Positions 15,740 to 24,788 are shown, counted from the first letter of the stretch. The stretch is DNA of 64,000 nucleotides from Fen-1298 sp963833465 (GCA_963833465.1 CAWHXW010000006.1:1-64000), one strand, 5' to 3'. A program made the numbers and translations. Notes: generated from the sequence alone by a model not told the origin.

Positions 15740-15930
15740 GTCGCCGCATCGACACGGCGAGTTGGTGGTGGATGATCCGTTGAAGTATGCGAATGGAAAG
15801 CTTGTCGTGGGAGAATGGTTTCAATATGCTGAATTCGTGCGTAAAGGTGTAATGTGTAAGATCAATATTTTCCCCAATGTTTTCGGGCTGTTTATGAGCC
15901 TTACACCTTACACTTGATTTATCTACATTA
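15740..15930 (+). other. Possible gene remnant between RRM gene and HTH gene
   Basis: A frame without a good start reads D-D-P-L-K-Y-A-N-G-K-L-V-V-G-E-W-F-Q-Y-A-E-F-V, which looks like real protein sequence, and then stops. The stretch 15684-15967 otherwise holds only the related motifs GTGTAATGTGTAAG and CTTACACCTTACACTT near 15850 and 15900. It may be a decayed coding sequence. Confidence 0.3.
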
Positions 15931-15967
15931 AAGATAAATAAGCCTATTAAACGAGCAGGATTGCATT

Positions 15968-16675
15968 ATGTCCCAACAAATTAAACTGAAAAAAGTAATA
16001 GTTTATTATGATGAAGGAGACCATTATGGAATTGTCACCTATGACGCAGATGAGGCTCTCGAGCATCCTTATTTAGCTGGGAAATTGATGCCACTTGTAC
16101 CAGATCAAGCTAAACTTATTACATCTAAGATTATAAAAGAGTCATTATTTAATAAGATAGGGGATGCAAAGATAATTGCTGAAGTTGGTTCAAAAGGAGC
16201 AATGATAATAAGACTTAAATCATCACATCGAATTGAAAAAATAATTGTTGAGCCCGATGATGTTGTTGTAGATATATATTTTGATGATGAGAGTCTTATA
16301 TATGCATTCTACAATCAAACTCGACGCGAAGTAATTACTGTCACAGTGCGAGATGTGCTTGATGATGAAGGAATTATAAAAAAACTGAAGGAAGCTCCAG
16401 AAGATTTGCAATGGAGGCAATATTTTGTACGTCGAGCAATGTTATCAATAGAAGCAATCAATTCAAATTCCATTGGAAAAGATACTCTTAATGTAAAAGA
16501 AGCTTCTAAATTATTAGGAGTTGCAGAAAAAACAATTCGTAATTGGACAAGTGGTGATAAAATTCCTTATAAAAAATCTGGAAGAAGAGTTACCTATGAT
16601 AGGAAAGAAATTCTTGTAGCTCGTGATGAAGGAGTGCTAGGGAAAAAACGATTTCGTGGTAAATATAGAAGTTGA
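15968..16675 (+). CDS. DNA-binding protein with C-terminal excisionase-like HTH
   Basis: A 235-residue protein. Residues ~172-222 form a MerR/excisionase-type helix-turn-helix: L-N-V-K-E-A-S-K-L-L-G-V, then T-I-R-N-W, then I-P-Y-K-K-S-G-R-R-V and R-K-E-I. The N-terminal ~160 residues are mixed alpha/beta, with D-D-V-V-V-D-I-Y-F-D-D-E, and belong to no family I can name. It could be a regulator or a recombination directionality factor. The tail is strongly basic. Location between accessory genes and a tRNA-like fragment is compatible with a mobile-element origin, but no integrase is nearby. Confidence 0.75.
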   Translation: MSQQIKLKKVIVYYDEGDHYGIVTYDADEALEHPYLAGKLMPLVPDQAKLITSKIIKESLFNKIGDAKIIAEVGSKGAMIIRLKSSHRIEKIIVEPDDVVVDIYFDDESLIYAFYNQTRREVITVTVRDVLDDEGIIKKLKEAPEDLQWRQYFVRRAMLSIEAINSNSIGKDTLNVKEASKLLGVAEKTIRNWTSGDKIPYKKSGRRVTYDRKEILVARDEGVLGKKRFRGKYRS

Positions 16676-16982
16676 CGAATAGCTGTTGTTTGGTTATATT
16701 GAATACGGACAAATCAAGTGGGATAGTGTCCAAATAGTGTCCAATATTTTTTGGGACGCGGGATATCTAGGGAAATACAAGGAAGTTGAAGAACAGAAAT
16801 CTATTTGATTGTTGTAATTTCTGTCGAATTTAAGCAAAAGCAATATTTAACATTCAATTCCTATCGAGTCCCGCTCTCGGCACTGACATAAAAATCTTCC
16901 AACAAAAATTGGATCATAATTAATATCGCATTTTTTAGGTGCCCACTTTTTTAAACAATAATAAATTTAGAAGAAAATAATT
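16676..16982 (+). other. Intergenic region with tRNA 3'-end-like sequence
   Basis: No gene. Two direct copies of ATAGTGTCCAA lie at about 16722-16744. Around 16872-16891 the sequence TCGAGTCCCGCTCTCGGCAC has the form of a tRNA T-loop, T-stem and acceptor 3' half, but the matching 5' half is absent upstream. Integrated elements often leave such fragments at their ends. Confidence 0.4.
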
Positions 16983-18941
16983 GTGGCTATTGAAAAATTA
17001 GTCGCACAGAAAATTTTACTAAATATAAATAACAATATCCGTAATATGGTTACGTTATTAACTTTATTGTTATTTATACCTGATATTGCATTTTCCCAAA
17101 CCGCCAACTTTACCGTTGTAATAAACAATGTTATAAAACCTATCAGTCCTTACATATATGGAACAAATCAATTGTTAGTCGGTGGAGAAAATTGGACTGC
17201 AATGCGATTTGGCGGAAACCGTCTGACTGGTTATAACTGGGAAAATAACGCTTCCAACGCGGGCAGCGATTGGAATCAATCGAGCGACGATTATTTAGCA
17301 TCAAGTTTCGGCGTTTCTTCATTAGACTCGGATATCCCTGGAATTGTTACAGAAGCATTTTACAATTTGGTTTCTCAATTTAATGGCTATCCGCTTATCA
17401 CTCTTCAAATGGCAGGTTTCGTTGCTAAAGATAAAAATGGACCAGTAGATTCAGATCAGACTGCTCCCTCATCTCGATGGGCTTATGTCAAATTCAACAA
17501 GAGTTCAGAACTTTCTGATCAGCCCGATGCAAGTGACGACACGGTTTTCATGGACGAATATGTGAACTTTCTGGTAGATCAATATGGGACAGCGGGCTCA
17601 CTTACCGGTATACGCGGTTATGCATTGGATAATGAGCCTGATTTGTGGAATGGGACACATCCAAGAATTCACCCGACGCAGCCAACTTGCGCAGAACTTA
17701 TCGGTAGGTCGGTTGCGTTGTCTAAATCTGTAAAAAAATTAGATTCGACAGCGGAAATATTCGGACCCGTATCGTACGGCTTTAATGGGTACACGACTTT
17801 TCAGAATGCTCCCGATTGGGCTGCAGTCAGCTCAGGCAAAGGGTATGCTTGGTTCCTCGACTACTATTTAGACAGTATGAAAAAAGCAAGCGACACCGCA
17901 GGACTGAGATTGCTCGACGTGCTCGATTTGCATTGGTATCCAGAAGCAAAAGGATCAGATGGAAATAGGATTACAAATTCCGATGCAACATCCGCTGCCG
18001 ATAATCTTGCACGGGTGCAAGCTCCACGTACTTTGTGGGATAAAACATATATTGAAAACAGCTGGATAAGTCAATGGGGAAAAACCGATTTACCTTTGAT
18101 TCCTAAGTTAATGCAATCTATCAATAAATATTTTCCCGGAACAAAATTAGCATTCACAGAATTTAATTACGGCGGAGCAAATGATATTTCTGGTGCAATA
18201 GCAATAGACGATGTTCTAGGAATCTTTGCAAAATACGGAGTTTATTTCGCCGCTTTATGGAAACCAAGCGATCCTTGCCCCTTCATTTCTGCCGCTTACG
18301 AGATCTACAGAAACTATGACGGCAGCAACTCAACGTTTGGCGATCATTATCTTACATCAGGAACTAGCGACAGTGTTAATTGTTCTATCTATGCTTCGAC
18401 TGCAGCCGGTTCAAATCAAATTCATCTCATCGTGATAAATAAAAACTTCGGTCAAAATATTACAGGAAATTTTTCAGTTTCATTTTCAGGGCAGATCACT
18501 AGCGGAAGAGTGTGGGAACTCAACCAAAACAGTTCATCGATTCAAGAGATTGAAAATGTGACTAATATATCTAATAACTCATTTTCATATACTATCAAAG
18601 CTGCCTCGGTCTGTCATTTCGTTCTGCAGAGCCAGACATCAATTGAGTCAGTTCATGGAAATATAAGCCCGAATAAATTCGAGTTGACATTCTATCCCAA
18701 TCCATTCAATCCTATCTGCCGTATAAAATACAGCATTCCTGAGAATTCAATTGTAAAAATTCAGATATATTCCGCAATCGGCATTTTAGTTAAATCCTAT
18801 AATGGGCTCCTAAAGTCTGGTACAATAACATGGGATGGAACAAATGAGAATAACCAGAAAGTTGCTTCAGGTGCCTACTTTGTTATCATGCGAAGTGCAA
18901 ACCAATTATTTGCATCAGGGAAATTGCTCTTGTTGAAATAA
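16983..18941 (+). CDS. GH44-family glycoside hydrolase with T9SS sorting domain
   Basis: A 652-residue secreted beta-glycanase of family GH44 (endoglucanase/xyloglucanase type). Family signatures are M-R-F-G-G-N-R near residue 75, the acid/base region D-N-E-P-D-L-W with Glu at 218, and T-E-F-N-Y-G-G with the likely nucleophile Glu at 393. The catalytic TIM barrel and beta domain reach about residue 550. A T9SS C-terminal sorting domain follows (F-Y-P-N-P-F-N-P, ending K-L-L-L-L-K). A signal peptide ends near A-F-S-Q; the GTG at 16983 is the longest start and an ATG at 17046 is an alternative. The product should be exported and anchored or released at the surface to attack plant glucans. Confidence 0.9.
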   Translation: MAIEKLVAQKILLNINNNIRNMVTLLTLLLFIPDIAFSQTANFTVVINNVIKPISPYIYGTNQLLVGGENWTAMRFGGNRLTGYNWENNASNAGSDWNQSSDDYLASSFGVSSLDSDIPGIVTEAFYNLVSQFNGYPLITLQMAGFVAKDKNGPVDSDQTAPSSRWAYVKFNKSSELSDQPDASDDTVFMDEYVNFLVDQYGTAGSLTGIRGYALDNEPDLWNGTHPRIHPTQPTCAELIGRSVALSKSVKKLDSTAEIFGPVSYGFNGYTTFQNAPDWAAVSSGKGYAWFLDYYLDSMKKASDTAGLRLLDVLDLHWYPEAKGSDGNRITNSDATSAADNLARVQAPRTLWDKTYIENSWISQWGKTDLPLIPKLMQSINKYFPGTKLAFTEFNYGGANDISGAIAIDDVLGIFAKYGVYFAALWKPSDPCPFISAAYEIYRNYDGSNSTFGDHYLTSGTSDSVNCSIYASTAAGSNQIHLIVINKNFGQNITGNFSVSFSGQITSGRVWELNQNSSSIQEIENVTNISNNSFSYTIKAASVCHFVLQSQTSIESVHGNISPNKFELTFYPNPFNPICRIKYSIPENSIVKIQIYSAIGILVKSYNGLLKSGTITWDGTNENNQKVASGAYFVIMRSANQLFASGKLLLLK

Positions 18942-19075
18942 ACCTGAAAAAAATTGCGAATTCAAAATTTGCCATCGAGAGGAAATCGAGCTTGGATTCT
19001 CAGTAACATAGTTGAATAATTCGAGTGCCAGAAATATATTATAATTTTTATTCCAGTTGCTTCCCAGATGAATAA

Positions 19076-19363
19076 AAAAGTTATTCACATTCCACTTTTT
19101 ATCTCCTACGAAGTACATACGATATTACTGACAAATTTGATATCGGCACCGAATATCGTGCACTTCTTCAAAAAGAAGCCAACAACATTTTATACGGCTA
19201 CAGCATGGATGTAGGTTATATTGTTATGCAAAACTTGAAATTAGTTGTCGGCTATAACTTCAAGGGCTATAAAGATCAGGATCTGATTGATAATAATTTA
19301 TGGTCTGCCGGATCTTTCGTGAAGTTCAGCTACAAGTTCGGCGAAGAATTATTCGACAAGTAA
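19076..19363 (+). pseudogene. C-terminal remnant of an outer-membrane beta-barrel protein
   Basis: An open frame without a start codon encodes D-I-T-D-K-F-D-I-G-T-E-Y-R, then G-Y-S-M-D-V-G-Y, V-V-G-Y-N-F-K-G-Y and F-V-K-F-S-Y-K-F-G-E before TAA at 19361-19363. Alternating strands and the aromatic-rich ending match the C-terminus of large outer-membrane or surface barrel proteins. The N-terminal part is missing. Confidence 0.65.
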
Positions 19364-19391
19364 TCGGCTCTTTAAATATAATCGTATATTA

Positions 19392-19650
19392 TTATTTGAT
19401 TAATTGCATTTTTTTAATAATCCGCGTATCATTTGCATCCAAAACGCAAACGTACGTTCCTCTTGCCAATCTTAGACCATCAAATGTCGCCTTATAATTT
19501 TCCATGTCTTTCATTCCAACGACGATTTTTGCAGCTTCTCTGCCAAGCACATTGTACACTTTTAAGCTGACATTACATGATGTTGAAATCTGATAACTGT
19601 AGTCGGATTAAATAGATTTGGATAATTTTGCACAAGACTTGTATGCCTCC
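19392..19650 (-). pseudogene. T9SS sorting-domain remnant, frameshifted
   Basis: Minus-strand translation gives V-Q-N-Y-P-N-L-F-N-P-T-T near 19600-19640. After a frame change it continues as V-S-L-K-V-Y-N-V-L-G-R-E-A, then L-A-R-G-T-Y-V-C-V-L and I-K-K-M-Q-L-I-K and a stop at 19392-19394. This is a complete but frame-broken T9SS C-terminal domain of a lost surface protein, convergent with the barrel remnant. The stretch 19651-20209 has no credible gene. Confidence 0.65.
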
Positions 19651-20209
19651 TCTGTTCTGAATTGTTTGATTGAGCATCGGCATCATCTGGCTGAGATGAT
19701 ACTAAAATCTTTTAATGAACAATATCGGTTTGGTCTGTCTAGTCACAGGTGCAAAGAATTCTGCTCTTTGTCTTGTCATCGGCTATAAGTTGCAATGGGA
19801 TGTACCAGCAGTAGTGATTTTAATCAGAATGAAAAACTATTTAAAAGAGGCAATTGTTTTAAGAGTTTAATGGCTATTACGAAATATTTGTTGTGGCGCC
19901 GTTATAACTAAGTTTGATTGAATAATTGAGTAACAACATAAAGGGTAATTTCTCTGGAATACGATTACTTTCTTTCTTAGAATTCACAACATTTTCTGTA
20001 ATTGATTCCATAAAAGAATATTCATATTTTAAAATCGTTTAGTTAAAAGGGCGACGGGGAAAACGTCGATCCTCTAAGCAAAGTATTTGCGAATCCAAAT
20101 TCCGCTCTCGGAGCAAAATACGAACATTAAATGTCATACCTGATTACATTATCAAATAAAAAGAATCTATTTCTTCATTTATTTACCTTATTAAACAAAA
20201 GGAATACTT

Positions 20210-20710
20210 ATGAAAACATTATTTCTTTTCATAATTACAGTAATCATATTATTCATTCCATCATTTGCTAAACAACACACAGATTCTGACAGACCGATAT
20301 TCGAACAACAACAAAAGTTTGATCCTGCACGGGATGCAAAAAAAGATATTCAAAATGCCATCGTTCAGGCGAAAAAATTGCACAAGCGCATATTGCTTGA
20401 TGTCGGAGGTGAATGGTGCATTTGGTGCAGTCGCCTTGATAGTCTGTTTCTTCAAAACAAAGATCTTGCAGAGTATTTGAACGAGCATTATGTCGTCGTT
20501 AAAATTAATGTCAGCAAAGAAAATAAAAATCAGGAAGTTCTATCAAAGTATCCAAAGGTGACAGGGTATCCGCACCTCTTTATACTGGAAAGAAACGGCA
20601 AGCTATTGCACTCGCAAGATACAGGTGAGTTAGAATATCCAAAGAACTACCCAATCAAAGGGCACGATAAGAAAAAAGTATTTAGCTTCTTGAAAAAATG
20701 GGCGAAATAG
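20210..20710 (+). CDS. Thioredoxin-fold periplasmic protein
   Basis: A 166-residue protein with a signal peptide (to about residue 20) and a thioredoxin-like domain carrying W-C-I-W-C with Cys at 70 and 73, plus the cis-Pro segment V-T-G-Y-P-H-L. This resembles the DsbD gamma/thioredoxin-7 group, which reduces or maintains disulfides outside the cytoplasm. The Glu-Tyr-Pro-rich C-terminus is ordinary for the group. ATG follows AAAAGGAATACTT. It is followed closely by a small helical protein gene, whose start lies 23 bases on. Confidence 0.85.
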   Translation: MKTLFLFIITVIILFIPSFAKQHTDSDRPIFEQQQKFDPARDAKKDIQNAIVQAKKLHKRILLDVGGEWCIWCSRLDSLFLQNKDLAEYLNEHYVVVKINVSKENKNQEVLSKYPKVTGYPHLFILERNGKLLHSQDTGELEYPKNYPIKGHDKKKVFSFLKKWAK

Positions 20711-20733
20711 GTTATAGTTCCTGTGAGGTTTAT

Positions 20734-20970
20734 ATGACATCGGTAGAGCAGCATAAAATGATTCAGAAATTGAAATCAGTTATTATGAAAATGAACAAGG
20801 ATGAGCGACCGGCATTTGAGATGATGGCAAAACGGGATCATGATGATGAAGAACTTGATTCGCTAACGATGGCGAAATTGAAACAATTGCATCTAAAGTT
20901 TTTTCCAAAGCACTCTAAACAGGATCTCGAGGATACATGGAATAAATTTAAATGTAAAATAAGGGAATAA
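20734..20970 (+). CDS. Small helical protein, unknown function
   Basis: A 78-residue, highly charged, alpha-helical protein (E-Q-H-K-M-I-Q-K-L-K...K-C-K-I-R-E). I chose the ATG at 20734 because GTGAGG lies 7 bases upstream; an in-frame ATG at 20698 would overlap the previous gene. The next gene starts 6 bases after the stop, so the three genes 20210-21944 probably form one transcript. No family is recognised. Confidence 0.65.
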   Translation: MTSVEQHKMIQKLKSVIMKMNKDERPAFEMMAKRDHDDEELDSLTMAKLKQLHLKFFPKHSKQDLEDTWNKFKCKIRE

Positions 20971-20975
20971 AGTAC

Positions 20976-21944
20976 ATGGAATACAGGGAATTTGGAAAAA
21001 CAGGGATTAAAATTTCTGAGATCGGCTATGGAGCTTGGGGAATTGGCGGCTCGATGTGGCAGGACTCGAAAGATGACGAATCACTTCGTGCATTGCATCG
21101 TGCAATCGATCTTGGGCTAAATTTTATCGACACAGCATTAGTGTATGGTGACGGACATTCCGAGAATTTAATCGGAAAAATAATCAAAGGAAGGAAGGAA
21201 CGATTGTACGTCACATCGAAAATTCCGCCAAAGAATAATAGATGGCCTGCTTTGCCGGGAACAGCTCTGCGAGAAGCATTTCCTTTTGATCACATCGTCA
21301 AATGCACAGAAATGAGTTTGAAGAATCTTGGTGTTGACACGATTGACGTTCAGCAATTTCACGTATGGGATGATTCATGGACAACTGAAATTGAATGGCA
21401 GGATGCTATTGCCAATTTGAAGGAACAAGGAAAAATACGTTTCTTCGGCATTTCAATTAATGATCATCAGCCGGAAAATGCACTAAAAGTTGCTATGACA
21501 GGTTTGGTTGATTCTTTTCAGGTCATTTACAATATTTATGATCAAACTCCAGAAGATAATCTTTTTCCACTATGTCAAAAAAATAAAATAGGAATTATCG
21601 TGCGTGTGCCGTTAGATGAAGGCGGATTATCGGGAAATATAACTGCGAATACGAAGTTTCCCAAAGGCGATTTCCGCAACACTTATTTTCGAGACAATCG
21701 GAAACAACAAGTTGCCGAGCATGCAGACGCACTTAGAAAATTCCTCGGCAAAGAAGCTGCAACATTAGCCGAACTTGCTCTGCGGTTTTGTTTGAATCAT
21801 CCTGCAGTTTCAACGGTCATTCCTGGAATGCGCAGCATTAGGAACGTGGAGTCCAACTGTCTGCTATCCGATAAAAGGAAGCTGAGTGAATCTCTCGTTA
21901 CAGAATTGCACAATTATAAATGGGAACGAAATTTCTATCAATAA
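20976..21944 (+). CDS. Aldo/keto reductase
   Basis: A 322-residue (beta/alpha)8 oxidoreductase of the aldo/keto reductase superfamily, NADPH-dependent by family. The active-site Asp and Tyr lie in D-T-A-L-V-Y-G (near 51-57), the Lys in V-T-S-K-I-P, and the His equivalent in Q-Q-F-H-V-W. The cofactor-binding end T-V-I-P-G-M-R-S-I-R-N-V is typical of the YajO/general stress 69-like branch. The natural substrate cannot be assigned. The start is 6 bases after the previous stop. Confidence 0.92.
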   Translation: MEYREFGKTGIKISEIGYGAWGIGGSMWQDSKDDESLRALHRAIDLGLNFIDTALVYGDGHSENLIGKIIKGRKERLYVTSKIPPKNNRWPALPGTALREAFPFDHIVKCTEMSLKNLGVDTIDVQQFHVWDDSWTTEIEWQDAIANLKEQGKIRFFGISINDHQPENALKVAMTGLVDSFQVIYNIYDQTPEDNLFPLCQKNKIGIIVRVPLDEGGLSGNITANTKFPKGDFRNTYFRDNRKQQVAEHADALRKFLGKEAATLAELALRFCLNHPAVSTVIPGMRSIRNVESNCLLSDKRKLSESLVTELHNYKWERNFYQ

Positions 21945-22029
21945 TAATTTATGAAATCTTAAAATCACAAAGTAATTCTTATTTAGAACAAGTAACTCAC
22001 AAATTCTTTACATTCAGATGGAGTCAGCA

Positions 22030-22542
22030 ATGAAAATTTTTGCTTTGTTGTTTTTGTTAGTATTAATATCCTGTGTCTCAGATAAAAAGAACGTGGCTGG
22101 CTCTGTACTAGAAGATAAAGTGATAATTGAAAACGAAATTGCTGATTTTCACCAAGCACTCAAACAAGCATATAATGGTGCTTCTATTAAAACCGACAGC
22201 TTGATGGATAGTTTCTTTGGAAAAGATGCCGATTATGTAACATATTGGGGTTTGACCGAGCCAATAGATTCTACAAAATTGCGTCTACGCAAGGCATTAC
22301 CTGGAATCAAAGATTATGATAATCGGATAGAAGGCATGAACGTTAAAGTCTATGGCGATGGAGCATATGCTTTTTTTGTTTTGCGCCAGACATATACGCT
22401 TAACGGTGTTCTTATGGATGAGTATCTGCCTACCACATTTGTTTTTGAGCACCGTGAGAATCAATGGGTAGTAGTGCATGCCCAACGATCGGCAGATTTT
22501 CAAACAATTCAGCAGCTAATGAATGCAGCTCAACGTCGCTAA
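22030..22542 (+). CDS. SnoaL/NTF2-like lipoprotein
   Basis: A 170-residue protein with a lipobox L-I-S-C near residue 15, so lipid-anchored. The mature part has the cone-shaped NTF2/SnoaL (DUF4440-like) pattern: an N-terminal helix, Y-V-T-Y-W-G, then strands with A-Y-A-F-F-V-L-R-Q-T-Y and W-V-V-V-H-A-Q-R-S. Such proteins may bind small ligands or act as isomerases; no catalytic set is clear. ATG at 22030 is preferred because GGAG lies 7 bases before it; an ATG at 22018 is in frame. Confidence 0.78.
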   Translation: MKIFALLFLLVLISCVSDKKNVAGSVLEDKVIIENEIADFHQALKQAYNGASIKTDSLMDSFFGKDADYVTYWGLTEPIDSTKLRLRKALPGIKDYDNRIEGMNVKVYGDGAYAFFVLRQTYTLNGVLMDEYLPTTFVFEHRENQWVVVHAQRSADFQTIQQLMNAAQRR

Positions 22543-22608
22543 GAACGGATTAGTTTCAAAAAATAAATAAAATAATATAAAAGCGGAATCTCATCCAATA
22601 TATAAAAA

Positions 22609-22635
22609 GCCCTTTCAGTATTTAACTGAAAGGGC
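22609..22635 (-). terminator. Intrinsic terminator of rpsU
   Basis: An 11-bp stem, GCCCTTTCAGT with ACTGAAAGGGC, separated by five bases. On the minus strand it is followed by CTTTTTATA, so it ends the rpsU transcript. Confidence 0.85.
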
Positions 22636-22659
22636 CTCGTATAAAATGTGTAAATAGGA

Positions 22660-22854
22660 TTAGAGTTCTTCTGATGCAGCACGTATAGTTCGGCGAATTG
22701 CTTTTGCCTGTTTCATACGTTTCTTGACCGAAGGTTTTGTGAAAAATGCACGCTTCTTCACTTCCTTGAGAATGCCCGATCTTTCATATTTTTTTTTGAA
22801 TCGACGTAATGCACGGTCAATTGGTTCATTCTCACCAATTAAAATGCCGACCAA
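22660..22854 (-). CDS. rpsU: 30S ribosomal protein bS21
   Basis: A 64-residue basic protein with the S21 pattern: E-N-E-P-I-D-R-A-L-R-R-F-K-K-K near residues 8-22, then F-T-K-P-S-V-K-K-R, the usual length for the group. It is a small-subunit protein near the anti-Shine-Dalgarno region. AAAGGAGGTGATTT precedes the start on the minus strand, and the gene ends in a strong terminator. A zinc-ribbon protein gene lies immediately upstream on the same strand. Confidence 0.96.
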   Translation of the reverse strand: MVGILIGENEPIDRALRRFKKKYERSGILKEVKKRAFFTKPSVKKRMKQAKAIRRTIRAASEEL

Positions 22855-22886
22855 GAAATCACCTCCTTTACTAAAAATTATTTTTA

Positions 22887-23303
22887 TTATACAGCTTCGT
22901 TTTCAACTACTTCTTCAGCGATATTTTCTAAAAGTTTCCGTTCACCGAGTTTCTCAAATGCTACAACGATAGAATGGACTCCATTCGACATTTTATCTTT
23001 TCGAACGACTCTTCCCATGTCATCTAAATCCGAATGATAAATATGTTCACCAATTGTGAATGTTTTTTCCTTTGAATATGGAGTGCATTTTTCACGTTCA
23101 ATAGCAATCACTTGACCTTTCTTTTTTGTTAAGCTGGCAAGCGAGAGAGTCAATAAAGCAGTCTGTTTACATTTTCCGCATCGGTACCACATTTTTACGG
23201 CATCAGCGTCGTTATTCTCAGTCGGTTGATTGCCAACAAATTCCATTTTTGTTTCCCGTCTGCAATATGCACACTGATGCATAATGTACTTTGTCTTTGC
23301 CAT
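22887..23303 (-). CDS. Zinc-ribbon protein with PcrA-tail-like C-terminus
   Basis: A 138-residue protein. C11-x2-C14 and C42-x2-C45 form a likely zinc ribbon at the N-terminus. The C-terminal part (F-T-I-G-E-H-I-Y-H, G-R-V-V, I-V-V-A-F-E, K-L-L) resembles the small beta module found at the end of PcrA/UvrD helicases and in CarD-like proteins, which can contact RNA polymerase. A role in transcription or nucleic-acid binding is inference. It probably shares a transcript with rpsU, 32 bases downstream. Confidence 0.7.
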   Translation of the reverse strand: MAKTKYIMHQCAYCRRETKMEFVGNQPTENNDADAVKMWYRCGKCKQTALLTLSLASLTKKKGQVIAIEREKCTPYSKEKTFTIGEHIYHSDLDDMGRVVRKDKMSNGVHSIVVAFEKLGERKLLENIAEEVVENEAV

Positions 23304-23490
23304 ATTGATTTCCTATAAAATCTTCTTGGTTACTGTTTCAGCATTAATGATACAGTTCATCCAATTATATTATATATATGGTACGCAAAATTGACTGGTA
23401 AGTCAAGCTGCCGAATATTTTGATATTTGTCTTTTTTTTGCTATAATTTTCTCTTAAATTAATAAGATTTTAAAGTAAAGGCGCAAGCTT

Positions 23491-24381
23491 TTGTCAACAG
23501 AACATCTGCATCATATTTCAAAAAAGAATCGTTTCACAATTGTTTTAGTACCAGATGAAGATGCTGGTAAAGCAAAGAACTTTAGGTTAGCTCCATGGCA
23601 GTTCGTAATGGGATTAATAACATTTGCGGCTTTAGCAGTTGTGCTAGTACTGCTTATTCTCATCTATACTCCAATTGGTGAGATATTCCCATTATCAAAT
23701 CCAGGGTTGGAAAATAAGTATGGGAAAGAATTAATATCATTAAATCAGCGAATGACAAGTTTGATGGAACAGCTTTTTGAATTACGAACTTATAACATTA
23801 AGCTGCGCCGAGCGATGGGTGAGAATGTAGTGATCTCTGATTCCGGTGCTGTGAAAACTATTCAGAGAATTGCTGAGCCAGGAAATAATAATGCCGGCAA
23901 GGAACAACATTTGACTGCGAAAGCCGAACCATTAATAAGTCCGGAACAACAAATGATGTCTGCGCAGCATTTAAAACTTGAAGTAGATACTAAAATTGCT
24001 GTTTCATTTCCAGCGATCCTTCCGACAGAAGGATATATCACAAAGGGATTTGAACCAGAAAACAATCATTTAGGTTTGGATATTGCTGGAAAGACAGGTA
24101 ATTTAATTGTTGCATCAGCAGATGGGAATATCGTTTTTTCTGGTTGGACGTATGATGATGGCTATATAGTAATTATTTCTCATACGAACGGTTTTATGAG
24201 TTTTTATAAGCACAATCAATCGTTGTTGAAGGCTTCAGGTTCATTTGTTCATCGTGGTGAACCGATAGCAACACTCGGTAATTCAGGAACAACGAGTTTC
24301 GGTCCGCATTTACATTTTGAAATTTGGAAAGACGGAGTTCCAGTAGATCCATCTATCTATATGATAAATTCTTATTTTTAA
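23491..24381 (+). CDS. M23-family metallopeptidase (LytM-type), membrane anchored
   Basis: A 296-residue protein with a cytoplasmic N-terminus, one transmembrane segment (about 36-62), a coiled-coil-prone linker and a C-terminal LytM/M23 domain. Zinc ligands H193 and D197 (H-L-G-L-D) and the H-L-H-F-E motif at 273-277 are intact, so it is probably an active peptidoglycan endopeptidase. The start is TTG with AAAGGCGCAAG upstream. The bactofilin gene follows 9 bases later. M23 peptidases next to bactofilins are a recurrent arrangement linked to cell-shape control. Confidence 0.92.
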   Translation: MSTEHLHHISKKNRFTIVLVPDEDAGKAKNFRLAPWQFVMGLITFAALAVVLVLLILIYTPIGEIFPLSNPGLENKYGKELISLNQRMTSLMEQLFELRTYNIKLRRAMGENVVISDSGAVKTIQRIAEPGNNNAGKEQHLTAKAEPLISPEQQMMSAQHLKLEVDTKIAVSFPAILPTEGYITKGFEPENNHLGLDIAGKTGNLIVASADGNIVFSGWTYDDGYIVIISHTNGFMSFYKHNQSLLKASGSFVHRGEPIATLGNSGTTSFGPHLHFEIWKDGVPVDPSIYMINSYF

Positions 24382-24390
24382 AGGTGACAC

Positions 24391-24756
24391 GTGTCGACAA
24401 AAATTGATCCTATTAAAGAAATGAATATAATTGGAACAGGGACGGTTGTAGAAGGAAAGATTCGAAGCCAAGGAAATGTGCGCGTCGATGGAAAATTGAT
24501 TGGCGAGGTTACAGCAAGCGAATCGCTTTCAATTGGTGTAACAGGTGAGATTGAAGGTAATGTTACAGCAAAGAATGTCACCGTTGGTGGAAAAGTGCGC
24601 GGCACTATTAGTGCTTCTGAGAAAATTGTGTTTGAAGGGAAATCGGTTGTCAGAGGCGATATAAGAGCCACGCGTCTAGTTGTTGATGAAGGATCGATCT
24701 TTGATGGCAGGGTTTCAATGACCGAAAAAGTCCCTATATACGAAGTGAAACATTAA
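24391..24756 (+). CDS. Bactofilin (polymer-forming cytoskeletal protein)
   Basis: A 121-residue protein consisting of a right-handed beta-helix repeat: G-T-V-V-E-G-K-I, G-N-V-R-V-D-G-K-L-I-G-E-V, G-E-I-E-G-N-V, V-G-G-K-V-R-G-T-I and V-R-G-D-I-R-A. This is the bactofilin core, which self-assembles into filaments without nucleotides. Start is GTG with an AGGTGACAC ribosome-binding site. It lies directly between an M23 peptidase gene and the ATP synthase genes, so it may be co-transcribed with both. Confidence 0.93.
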   Translation: MSTKIDPIKEMNIIGTGTVVEGKIRSQGNVRVDGKLIGEVTASESLSIGVTGEIEGNVTAKNVTVGGKVRGTISASEKIVFEGKSVVRGDIRATRLVVDEGSIFDGRVSMTEKVPIYEVKH

Positions 24757-24788
24757 GTTGAAATGACTGCGGAGAACAGGGGCATAAA

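Noticed and set aside
16840..16895. Complete tRNA gene
   Set aside because: Only a 3'-half pattern is visible; no D-arm, anticodon stem or complementary acceptor strand was found upstream.
22540..22640. Terminator for the plus-strand SnoaL-like gene
   Set aside because: The hairpin has its T-run only on the minus-strand side, so it is assigned to rpsU.
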